Assembly: GCA_963666995.1 (NCBI GenBank)
Contig: OY762941.1
Coordinates: forward strand, 4,278,001-4,342,000
Origin: Syntrophobacter sp963666995
Lineage (GTDB): Bacteria > Desulfobacterota > Syntrophobacteria > Syntrophobacterales > Syntrophobacteraceae
Length of the DNA: 64,000 nucleotides
Direction of reading: 5' to 3'
Position numbers and translations under genes: made by a program. Below the pieces are notes generated by a model. That model worked only from the letters and a program-made list of their open reading frames with translations. It ran no database searches and was not told the origin of the DNA. This document shows, piece by piece, positions 54,284 through 61,767 of the stretch (the first letter of the stretch is position 1; each line of letters opens with the position of its first letter).

Positions 54284-54820
54284 TCAGATTCCTTCGCTCT
54301 TCGAGGCTTCGTCGAGCCCGGCCCTGAATGCCGGCAAGGAGGATTCAAGGCGCTTTCCGCCAAGACGCCGCAACGTCCTTTCCAGTTCTTCGGGGCTGCA
54401 GAAGAGCGCGTGGGATCCGACGGCAAAACCCAGCAGCACCAGGTTTGCGGACACGACCGAGCCGACGCCGGCCGCAATCCTCACGGCATCCAGGGAATCG
54501 CGCGTTGAGAGACCCGGGAGATTGCGGACCATGCGGCCTCCCGCTTTCAGGAAAAAACCATGGGCGAGGAACGCGTCCGGGTGGAGCGCCAGGAGTACAT
54601 CCGCGTGGCCGGGTCTCACAAGGGGACTGATCAGCGCCACGTCCGAATGGGCCGGTGAGGCGACCTTGAGATGGCTGAGGACGTTTCCGCCCCGTTGGGC
54701 CATTCCGTGAGTCTCCGATACCAGGATCGATTTCCCCATATCCAATGCGGTTTCCGCCAGAAGCTTGGTCACGAAAAGAACCCCCTGCCCCCCAATACCG
54801 CTTACGATGATCTGTTGCAT
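54284..54820 (-). CDS. iorB: Indolepyruvate:ferredoxin oxidoreductase beta subunit
   Basis: A 178-aa gamma-type 2-ketoacid oxidoreductase subunit. It starts MQQIIVSGIGGQGVLFVTKLLAETA, a nucleotide-binding-like loop typical of IorB, then VSETHGMAQRGGNVLSHLKV. It pairs with IorA to oxidise aryl pyruvates (indole-, phenyl-, hydroxyphenylpyruvate) to aryl-acetyl-CoA with reduction of ferredoxin. AAGGG sits 6 bases before the ATG at 54820. It comes directly after iorA, with a 68-bp gap. Confidence 0.93.
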   Translation of the reverse strand: MQQIIVSGIGGQGVLFVTKLLAETALDMGKSILVSETHGMAQRGGNVLSHLKVASPAHSDVALISPLVRPGHADVLLALHPDAFLAHGFFLKAGGRMVRNLPGLSTRDSLDAVRIAAGVGSVVSANLVLLGFAVGSHALFCSPEELERTLRRLGGKRLESSLPAFRAGLDEASKSEGI

Positions 54821-54888
54821 TCCCATCCCTTCTCTGAATTGCGTTTCCCCCGATCCCTTGCGCCGGGGCCGATCGCTTCCGGCAAACA

Positions 54889-56754
54889 TCAGGCGTCGGA
54901 AGGAGTTGCTTCGAGTGCGCCGTGAGGGCAGGCGCGAATGCAGACGCCGCACCCGGTACAAAGCGCCCGGTCGATGGCAATCGGAGCATTTTCACCCTGA
55001 GGCTGAAGCGCCGGGCATTCGAACTGCTTGACGCAAAAATCGCATCCCTTGCATTTTTCGGTGACCGTTATTCGGACGGGCATCCAGGAACGGGGTTGCT
55101 TCTTGTCCATGAGGCAGGGCCTTCGCGAGACCACGACCGCTACCCCTCCGTCATCAGCCCCGGCGTGCGTTCCCGCCGATTTCAACAAAGCGACGAATGC
55201 GTCAAAATTGTAAGGATCTCCTTCGACTACAAATGTGACGCCGCAGGCTCGCGCGAGTTCGGCGATCGACAGCCGTGGAACGGCGATCCCGTCAAGAGAC
55301 GTGCCCAGGGCCGGTGTGGGCTGGTGTCCGGTCATGGCGGTCGTGCTGTTGTCCAACACGACCAGGACAAATCGCGCTCCCTGGACCACTGAATTCATGA
55401 GGGCCGGGACGCCGGCATGGAAGAAGGTGGAGTCTCCGATGGTCGCGCAGATCGTGGACGATTCCTTCCGTCCGGAGTGGTACGCGTGATAGAAACCGGC
55501 GGCCTGATTGATGGAAGCGCCCATGCACAGGACCGTATCGACCACTCCCAGGTTGACTCCCAGGGTGTAGCATCCGATATCGCCCGGATAGATGCCCTTG
55601 GGGAATGCCTTCTTGATGGCAAAGAAGGCCGCCCGGTGCGGGCAACCCGCACAAAGGGTGGGCCGCCTTCCCGGATAGGCGGGCATCTGCACCGCGGGCG
55701 CGGGCGGAAGATCGAGGAACCCCGTGATGACCTCTTCGACCACTTCAGGCAGGAGTTCTCCCGCGGTGGGGACGGTCCCCGTTGTCCGGCCAAAGACTTT
55801 TTTCCGGTTCTGGAACTGGTATTCGATCACGGGATCGGTTTCCTCGAGCACGAGGATGCGTTCGTAATCGGCCGTCAGGCGGTCTCTAAAGGCAGCGGGG
55901 AGCGGGTAGGGCATGGGGACCTGATAGAGCGGCACCTGGTCCCAGAGTCCGAGTTCCTCCATGATTTCCTGGGCGTAGGCCAGTACGACGCCGGACCCCA
56001 CAATGCAAACCTTCCGCCTGTCTTTCGAATGCCGCGATCCGCCCAAATGAATGAAGCCTTCGTTCAGGAGCCGCGGAGAACATTCGGGATCCGTCGAAAT
56101 CCGTACGAGCTTTTCATTGAGCTGCCTGTGAAGGACCAGCCGAAACTTGGGGGTCGCGGCCCAACGGGTGGGATTCTTTTCGAAAATTGGGAACCGCGGG
56201 GTCGAGCCCAGTCGCGGCAGCTCAATATCCTGGCGGGCATGGCAAACCCGGGTGGTGGGCCTCAGCATGACCGGGATTTCATACTTTGCGGAGACGGAGA
56301 ATGCGCGCCGCGCAAAATCGCGGGCTTCCTCGGGCGACCGGGGATCCAACACGGGGACCTTTGCCATCATGGCCAGGAACCGGCTGTCCTGTTCGGTCTG
56401 TGAGCTGTGAGGGCCGGGGTCGTCGGCCGATACGACGACGAAAGAGCCCTTCACGCCCGTGTAGGCGGCGCTCATGAGCGGGTCCGCGGCGACGTTCAAT
56501 CCGACCTGTTTCATGACGGCAACGGAGGGCCGTCCAGTGTAGCTGTTCGCCAGAGCGACCTCAAAGGCGGCCTTCTCGTTGATCGACCATTCAAGGTGGA
56601 GATCGGGGAGGTTCTCCTGCTCCCTGAAGCGGACAAAAGCGCTCAGAATTTCGGAGGCGGGAGTCCCTGGATAGGATGTTGCCATTGTGCACCCGGCCTC
56701 CAGAAAACCGAATGCGATCGCTTCATTTCCAAGAAGTATCTTACGCGCTGCCAC
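54889..56754 (-). CDS. iorA: Indolepyruvate:ferredoxin oxidoreductase alpha subunit
   Basis: A 621-aa thiamine-diphosphate enzyme. The pyrimidine-binding half begins ILLGNEAIAFGFLEAGCTMATSYPGTPASEI. The diphosphate-binding half has TLCAGCPHRAAFF, GDIGCYTLG and IGDSTFFHAGVPAL. Two ferredoxin-like 4Fe-4S motifs close the protein: CKGCDFCVKQFECP (about 565) and CTGCGVCIRACP (about 600). GTG at 56754 is chosen, with AGGAG 7 bases upstream. It is the first gene of the ior-liv-paaK2 operon. Products are aryl-acetyl-CoA, CO2 and reduced ferredoxin. Confidence 0.95.
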   Translation of the reverse strand: MAARKILLGNEAIAFGFLEAGCTMATSYPGTPASEILSAFVRFREQENLPDLHLEWSINEKAAFEVALANSYTGRPSVAVMKQVGLNVAADPLMSAAYTGVKGSFVVVSADDPGPHSSQTEQDSRFLAMMAKVPVLDPRSPEEARDFARRAFSVSAKYEIPVMLRPTTRVCHARQDIELPRLGSTPRFPIFEKNPTRWAATPKFRLVLHRQLNEKLVRISTDPECSPRLLNEGFIHLGGSRHSKDRRKVCIVGSGVVLAYAQEIMEELGLWDQVPLYQVPMPYPLPAAFRDRLTADYERILVLEETDPVIEYQFQNRKKVFGRTTGTVPTAGELLPEVVEEVITGFLDLPPAPAVQMPAYPGRRPTLCAGCPHRAAFFAIKKAFPKGIYPGDIGCYTLGVNLGVVDTVLCMGASINQAAGFYHAYHSGRKESSTICATIGDSTFFHAGVPALMNSVVQGARFVLVVLDNSTTAMTGHQPTPALGTSLDGIAVPRLSIAELARACGVTFVVEGDPYNFDAFVALLKSAGTHAGADDGGVAVVVSRRPCLMDKKQPRSWMPVRITVTEKCKGCDFCVKQFECPALQPQGENAPIAIDRALCTGCGVCIRACPHGALEATPSDA

Positions 56755-56956
56755 CTTTTGCTCCTGAAACCAATCGAGCGATCTGCACCTCTGATTCGCC
56801 CAAAAAAAATGCCGCAGAGGATATAACCTCCACGGCTTCATACCAAGCCAGTCACCTCGCTAGCAGTGGACGGTTTTCACCTCAGGCAGTTCCAGCCATT
56901 GCCGCCAGGGACGCCATCGAAAAATCGTGTGGATCGTTTTTCTCTGCATTGTCCAC

Positions 56957-56985
56957 CTATTAACAAAGCTGCCGGAAAGGGTCAA
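56957..56985 (-). promoter_or_regulatory. Putative promoter of the ior-liv operon
   Basis: On the minus strand TTGACC and TAATAG are 17 bp apart, about 200 bp upstream of the iorA GTG. The -35 is good and the -10 is only partial. Confidence 0.35.
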
Positions 56986-57128
56986 GTGAGAAAAATGAAC
57001 GGATTTCTCTGGGTCCAAATGACAATTACCGGCTTCCGGCTTTTATCGGTACCATGGAAATATAACATCATTCCGGATAGTTGTACAACAATGAACGGAC
57101 ATCGGCCAGACCCCCGGGGAATTAAAGC

Positions 57129-57156
57129 TTGACATTTATGGGCATATGCTCATAAT
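57129..57156 (+). promoter_or_regulatory. Sigma-70 promoter of the DUF134 gene
   Basis: A perfect TTGACA (57129-57134) is followed after 16 bp by CATAAT (57151-57156), 25 bp before the ATG. The spacer is almost completely occupied by a 20-bp palindrome. Confidence 0.7.
57136..57155. promoter_or_regulatory. Palindromic operator in the DUF134 promoter
   Basis: TTATGGGCATATGCTCATAA is a palindrome with a single mismatched pair. It covers the spacer and most of the -10 box, so a bound dimer would block RNA polymerase. The likely ligand protein is the DUF134 product itself. Confidence 0.7.
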
Positions 57157-57180
57157 TAACCCCTGAAGGAGTCATTCGCT

Positions 57181-57651
57181 ATGGCTAGACCGAGATGTTG
57201 CCGGAGAATCGGTGGTGAACCGGGGTGCAGAGTATTCCAACCTTCCGGAGTGCCCGCATCGTCGCTGGAAGAGGTCGTCATATCCATCGATGAATTCGAG
57301 GCGATACGGCTGGCTGATTTTGAAGGGCTCTATCACGAACAGGCTGCAGAACAAATGAATGTATCGCGGCAGACTTTTGGAAGGATCATCGAGGCGGCGC
57401 GAAGCAGGATAGCCAAGGTACTGGTGGAAGGCCTCGCCCTGAGGATTGAAGGAGTCGGCGGTGAATCGGCTGAGAAGCGAACCTTTAAGTGTGACGAGTG
57501 CCGGCACACCTGGGATGTGCCTTTCGGGACCGGGAGACCGGCGGGATGCCCTGCATGCAGGGGCAAGAGCATATTCTGCTCGGAAGAGCGGCGGGGAACC
57601 GGAGAAGGCGATGGAGGATGCCCGCGAAGGCGGTGCCGCCGGTCCCTATAG
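57181..57651 (+). CDS. DUF134 (UPF0251) DNA-binding protein
   Basis: A 156-aa protein of the DUF134 family. It starts ARPRCCRRI, has the conserved VISIDEFEAIRLADFEGLYHEQAAEQMNVSRQTFGRIIEAARSRIA helix-turn-helix (about 35-80), then a C-terminal zinc-ribbon-like motif C-x2-C...C-x2-C (CDECRHTW, CPACRGK) and a Cys/Arg-rich tail. Such proteins usually sit beside NifX/NifB-type FeMo-cofactor-binding genes, as here. AAGGAG lies before the ATG. A palindrome in its own promoter suggests autoregulation; the signal may be metal or iron-sulfur status. Confidence 0.88.
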   Translation: MARPRCCRRIGGEPGCRVFQPSGVPASSLEEVVISIDEFEAIRLADFEGLYHEQAAEQMNVSRQTFGRIIEAARSRIAKVLVEGLALRIEGVGGESAEKRTFKCDECRHTWDVPFGTGRPAGCPACRGKSIFCSEERRGTGEGDGGCPRRRCRRSL

Positions 57652-57790
57652 CAATACCCGGCATTCCGTCACTCGTTTTCCGACCGTGGTATCAATCCCC
57701 CTTGCGGGTTCGGGATGATTTCCGCCGAGGTGTTTGGAGCCTGGAGGCAAGTCACTTGTAGAAACCAACAAACAGAGAGGAACCGATAAA

Positions 57791-58168
57791 ATGAAAATTT
57801 GTTTTCCTACCGAAACACTGGAAGGCATGAGCAGCAAGATCTATGGACATTTCGGATCGGCCCCGGGTTTTGTCATCGTCGATACCGAGACCAGGAATGT
57901 TGAGGAAATTGGGAACAACGACATGCATCACGCCCACGGCATGTGCCAACCTCTGAAAGCACTCGGGGGACGCAAGGTGGATGCCGTTGCCACAGCGGGC
58001 ATCGGGTTGGGGGCTTTGATGAAACTGCAGTCTCAGGGGGTCAAGGTGTATCGTGTGGAAGAAGGCACGGTGGAACAAAACATCATGCTCTTCGGAACGA
58101 ATCGGCTGCAGGAGTTTCAACCCGGGTTTACCTGCGCCGGGCATACCGGCGGCGGGTGCGCTCACTAG
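57791..58168 (+). CDS. NifX-like dinitrogenase cofactor-binding domain protein
   Basis: A 125-aa single-domain protein. MKICFPTETLEGMSSKIYGHFGSAPGFVIVD with HGMCQPLKALGGRKVDAVATAGIGLGAL is the NifX/NafY/VnfX-type fold that binds FeMo-cofactor or related Fe-S-Mo clusters. A short tail CAGHTGGGCAH adds possible ligands. There are no nitrogenase structural genes in this window, so a general metal-cluster carrier or scaffold role (as for orange-protein-like relatives) is likelier than nitrogen fixation. The ATG at 57791 has GAGAGGAA upstream; it follows the DUF134 gene by 139 bp. Confidence 0.88.
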   Translation: MKICFPTETLEGMSSKIYGHFGSAPGFVIVDTETRNVEEIGNNDMHHAHGMCQPLKALGGRKVDAVATAGIGLGALMKLQSQGVKVYRVEEGTVEQNIMLFGTNRLQEFQPGFTCAGHTGGGCAH

Positions 58169-58656
58169 GCAGTCCCTTCGTTGAGGTTTATCCATCAGGA
58201 GCAATCGTCGGGAAGCCCGTTGAATCTCTTCCACAGACAGCCGGCCTGCGGGGACGATGCGCGAGTCTTCATGCAAAGTCTTCTTTTCCCCGCTGCCTGT
58301 GGAAGAATCCGGGATGTAATCGTTGACAATACGTTATAGGATGCAAAAGCACTCTGGGGACCGTGTGACGGCCATCCCTCCGGTGCGGTGATCTCTTTCC
58401 CGTAAGAGGGATCATCTTCAAGCGGGCATCTCCTTCGACAGGCATTTTTCCTTCCCGATGGGCCGGCGTGACCTGTTCCATCGTTGTTCAGATCCGAATT
58501 AATCCTATCCAGCCCCGTAAACTTGCGCTTGAAGGTCATCGGACACGTTGCAGGGCAAATAATAAGATAGACCGTGAACTTTCCGTGCCTGGAACGATCT
58601 GCCGGGAATGCAAGCCGATGCGTTCTTTTTAGAAGAGTTGTGAGGAGAGAGGGAAA
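58169..58656. other. Intergenic region after the NifX-like gene
   Basis: A 488-bp gap without a supported gene. It holds a large hairpin (58227-58306). A TTGACA at 58323 lacks a partner -10 box. The rest looks unremarkable. Confidence 0.4.
58227..58306. repeat. Large 80-bp hairpin
   Basis: The ends TCTTCCACAG and CTGTGGAAGA are perfectly complementary. Inside, GCGGGGA (58248-58254) pairs with TCCCCGC (58287-58293), leaving a loop of about 32 bases. It could be a structured RNA, a long 3' hairpin of the NifX-like transcript, or a non-coding mobile remnant. Confidence 0.55.
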
Positions 58657-60237
58657 ATGGAATTGAAGGACTGCAAAGTTCTGTTGATCGACGATGATCC
58701 CGGCATCTGCAAGGTGATGAGCGTTGCCATGGAGGACTCCGGATACAACGTGCTGACGGCGGCTGACGGAGAAAGCGGTATCAACCTTTGCCGGCAGTTT
58801 GCCCCCGACATTGTCATTACCGATGTTCACCTTCCCGGAATTGACGGAATTGAAGTCCTGCGAAGGACCAAGGAGGAATTCCCCGACACGGAAGTCATAG
58901 TTGCGACCGGCTTCAGCGAGATTGAACTTGCAATCAGGGCGCTGCACCTTGACGCCTCCGATTTCATTACCAAGCCTATCGGCGACGATGCGCTGATGGT
59001 GGCGTTGAAGCGTGCCAAAGACCGAATTGCCACACGTAGGGAACTCAGGGATTACACCGAGCTCATCGAAGAGAGGTGGATGCGGACTGCGGAAGAGTTG
59101 GCGAAGACGTTTGATTTCCAGAAGTCGCTCATTGAAAGTTCGATTGACGGAATCGCCGCCTGTGACCGCTCCGGGACGGTAATAATCTTCAATAGAAGCA
59201 TTGAGCAAATGCTGGGCTACACGAAACAGCAGGTGATCGGCTGTATGTCTCTTGACCAGTTCTTTTCACCGGGAGAAGCCGGGAAATTCCACGATAAACT
59301 GCTGTCTGAGGAGTATGGGGGCAGTAAGAGGCTCTTCCTTTTTGAAACGGTTCTTGTCGATAGTCTCGGAGCGAAGATCCCCTGTCAACTCTCGGCAACG
59401 GTTATGGTCCAGGCAGAAGAAGAAATCGGCACGGTTGTCTTTTTCCGGGACCAGCGGGAAATCAGAAAACTCATGCAGCAGGTGGCGGATCAGGCACGCT
59501 TCCTTCAGCAGGATAAAATGATCTCTCTTGGAAGACTTGCCGCCAGTGTGGTTCATGAAATCAATAACCCTCTCTCCGGAATTCTCAACTACACGAGGCT
59601 CATGTCCAGGGTGCTGAACAGAGGTGTCCTCGCGCCCGAATCGGTGACCAAATTTCAGGGATACCTCTCGCTTATGGACAGTGAACTGAGCCGCTGCTCG
59701 AAGATTGTCTCCAACTTGCTGGCATTCTCCAGGAAATCGAAATTGGAGTTCGGTGAGGTGAGAGTGAACGAACTCCTGCTGAAGAGCATAGACCTCTGTG
59801 GACACAAGCTCAACATGCAGAACGTCCGTGTCGAAACCTCCCTTGCCCCTGACAGTCCGGTCGTGACCGGAGATTTCAACCAGCTCCAGCAATGCGTGAT
59901 CAACCTGGTTTTCAATGCCATGGACGCCATGGCTGACGGAGGGGTCCTCACGGTTGAAAGCTGCCTGGACCCGGCGAAAAAAATCGTTGAAATCCGGCTG
60001 CGGGATACGGGATGCGGTATCCCCAAAGAGGATCTGATCTACATTTTCGACCCGTTTTATACTACGAAGAAGGAAGGAAAAGGACTGGGCCTGGGTCTTT
60101 CGACTTCCTACGGCATCATTGACCGCCACCATGGCGCGATAAGCGTGGAAACCGAGGTGGGCAAAGGGACGGTCTTCATCATTAAACTTCCCGTAAAAGG
60201 GCTCCCCGGCGCACCTGGGAAAACCGAAGACGGTTGA
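58657..60237 (+). CDS. Receiver-PAS-histidine kinase (hybrid, REC first)
   Basis: A 526-aa cytosolic protein: receiver domain with Asp56 (ITDVHLPG) and Lys in ITKPI, a coiled stretch, a PAS domain (about 150-270, SSIDGIAACDRSGTVIIFNRSIEQMLGY), a HisKA domain with His300 in VVHEINNPLSGI, and an ATPase domain with NLVFNAMDAM, DTGCGIP and GLGLGLST. The receiver-first order suggests that it takes phosphate or a signal from another kinase before acting. It is convergent with, and 186 bp from, an NtrC-type regulator, its probable partner along with the kinase at 61760. Confidence 0.92.
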   Translation: MELKDCKVLLIDDDPGICKVMSVAMEDSGYNVLTAADGESGINLCRQFAPDIVITDVHLPGIDGIEVLRRTKEEFPDTEVIVATGFSEIELAIRALHLDASDFITKPIGDDALMVALKRAKDRIATRRELRDYTELIEERWMRTAEELAKTFDFQKSLIESSIDGIAACDRSGTVIIFNRSIEQMLGYTKQQVIGCMSLDQFFSPGEAGKFHDKLLSEEYGGSKRLFLFETVLVDSLGAKIPCQLSATVMVQAEEEIGTVVFFRDQREIRKLMQQVADQARFLQQDKMISLGRLAASVVHEINNPLSGILNYTRLMSRVLNRGVLAPESVTKFQGYLSLMDSELSRCSKIVSNLLAFSRKSKLEFGEVRVNELLLKSIDLCGHKLNMQNVRVETSLAPDSPVVTGDFNQLQQCVINLVFNAMDAMADGGVLTVESCLDPAKKIVEIRLRDTGCGIPKEDLIYIFDPFYTTKKEGKGLGLGLSTSYGIIDRHHGAISVETEVGKGTVFIIKLPVKGLPGAPGKTEDG

Positions 60238-60423
60238 ATCCCGCGCTCAAAGGTGTCTCGGCACTGCGCGGTTTGTTCTTGGGACCTTCCGGACGAAATG
60301 AAAATTGCGGGCCGGATCGAGCACCCTCCAGCTCGCCGGTGGAATATCCTTTCGGGGAAAAACCCTCATGATCCGGGAGTTCGATGCGGCGGTTCCCGGC
60401 CCGGGAATGCGGGCTTGGGCCGG

Positions 60424-61767
60424 TTAATCCGGCAGCCTCAGATTGTATTTCTTGATCTTGCTGTGCAAAGTTGCCCTGTTCACCTCCAGGACCTTTGCTG
60501 CTTTGGAGATATTCCAGCGGCACAGTTTCAAAATGCGGCCAAGATGGACCTTTTCCATTTCTTCTAGGGAAAGAGGGACTTCCGACTCCGGTATTCTGAT
60601 CAGGAAATCGAAATCTTTCTTGTTCAAGACCGGTCCGTTGGAAAGCACCACGGCACGTTCCAGAGTGTTCTCCAGTTCACGGACATTCCCCGGCCAGTCG
60701 TAGGACTGCAGGATCATCATTGCTTCTTCACCGATTCCCGTCACCTGCCTGTTCGTCTCCCGGCAGAATCGATCGAGGAAGTGCCTGGCGAGTAAAGGAA
60801 TATCTTCCCTTCGCTCCCGCAGGGGAGGCACCTCAATTTCGATCACCTTCAGGCGAAAATAGAAGTCCTGTCGAAAGGTTCCGCCGGATACCTCCCTGGC
60901 CAAAATGCGATGAGTGGCCGATATAAGGCGGAAATCGACAAAGATGTCCCTGTTACCCCCAACGCGGTGAAAGCACTTTTCCTGGAGTACACGCAACAGG
61001 TCAACTTGCATTTTGGGTGAAATTTCACCGACTTCATCGAGAAAAAGCGTGCCTCCTCTTGCCATTTCCAACCGGCCTTTCTGCGCTCGCGTCGCTCCGG
61101 TAAAGGAGCCGATCTCGTGGCCGAACAATTCGCTCTCCAGGAGAGCCTCCGCGAATGAGCCGCAATTGATCGGTATGAAAGGGCCAAAGCGGCGCTTGCT
61201 TTTTGCGTGGATGGCTTTGGCAACCAGTTCTTTTCCGGTGCCGGTCTCTCCCTGGAGCAAAATGGGGGAATCGACCTCCGCAACCTGGTCGATGAAGGCA
61301 AACAGCCTGCGCATGCAGGCTGACGCACCGATCAGCCCCTGATACTGAGTTCGTGTACCCATCTGCTCCCGCAACGAGATGTTTTCATCGAGAAGCCTCT
61401 TCTGCTTGAGCAGCTTTTCGACCAGCAGGGGAAGGTGCTCCGGGTCAAACGGCTTGATGAGGTAATCGTCTGCGCCGGCCTTCATAGTCTCCACGGCATT
61501 CTGAACGGTGCCATAGGCGGTGATCATGACGACGAGTGTCTCAGGGTAATGAAATTTCAAATGCTTGAGGACTTCCATGCCGTTGAGATCCGACATCCGG
61601 ATATCCAGGAATATCAAATCGTATTCATTCCGGGCGACCATCTCGAGGGCATTCTTCCCGCCCGTTGCGGGCTCCGCCGAATAACCCGATTTCTTCAGCC
61701 AGCCGACAAGCGATTCCCGCACGATCAATTCATCGTCGACAACCAGGACCCTGATTGGTTCACCCAT
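60424..61767 (-). CDS. NtrC-type sigma-54 response regulator
   Basis: A 447-aa enhancer-binding protein. Receiver Asp55 lies in FLDIRMSD, with DDYLIKPF; the AAA+ domain has GETGTGKE and DEVGEISPKMQ; the DNA-binding end is CRWNISKAAKVLEVNRATLHSKIKKY. The sigma-54 contact loop reads GSFTGA (about 222-227) instead of GAFTGA. The start overlaps the stop of the upstream kinase gene by 8 bp, so the two are translationally coupled. No GG-N10-GC promoter was found directly beside it, so its targets lie elsewhere. Confidence 0.93.
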   Translation of the reverse strand: MGEPIRVLVVDDELIVRESLVGWLKKSGYSAEPATGGKNALEMVARNEYDLIFLDIRMSDLNGMEVLKHLKFHYPETLVVMITAYGTVQNAVETMKAGADDYLIKPFDPEHLPLLVEKLLKQKRLLDENISLREQMGTRTQYQGLIGASACMRRLFAFIDQVAEVDSPILLQGETGTGKELVAKAIHAKSKRRFGPFIPINCGSFAEALLESELFGHEIGSFTGATRAQKGRLEMARGGTLFLDEVGEISPKMQVDLLRVLQEKCFHRVGGNRDIFVDFRLISATHRILAREVSGGTFRQDFYFRLKVIEIEVPPLRERREDIPLLARHFLDRFCRETNRQVTGIGEEAMMILQSYDWPGNVRELENTLERAVVLSNGPVLNKKDFDFLIRIPESEVPLSLEEMEKVHLGRILKLCRWNISKAAKVLEVNRATLHSKIKKYNLRLPD

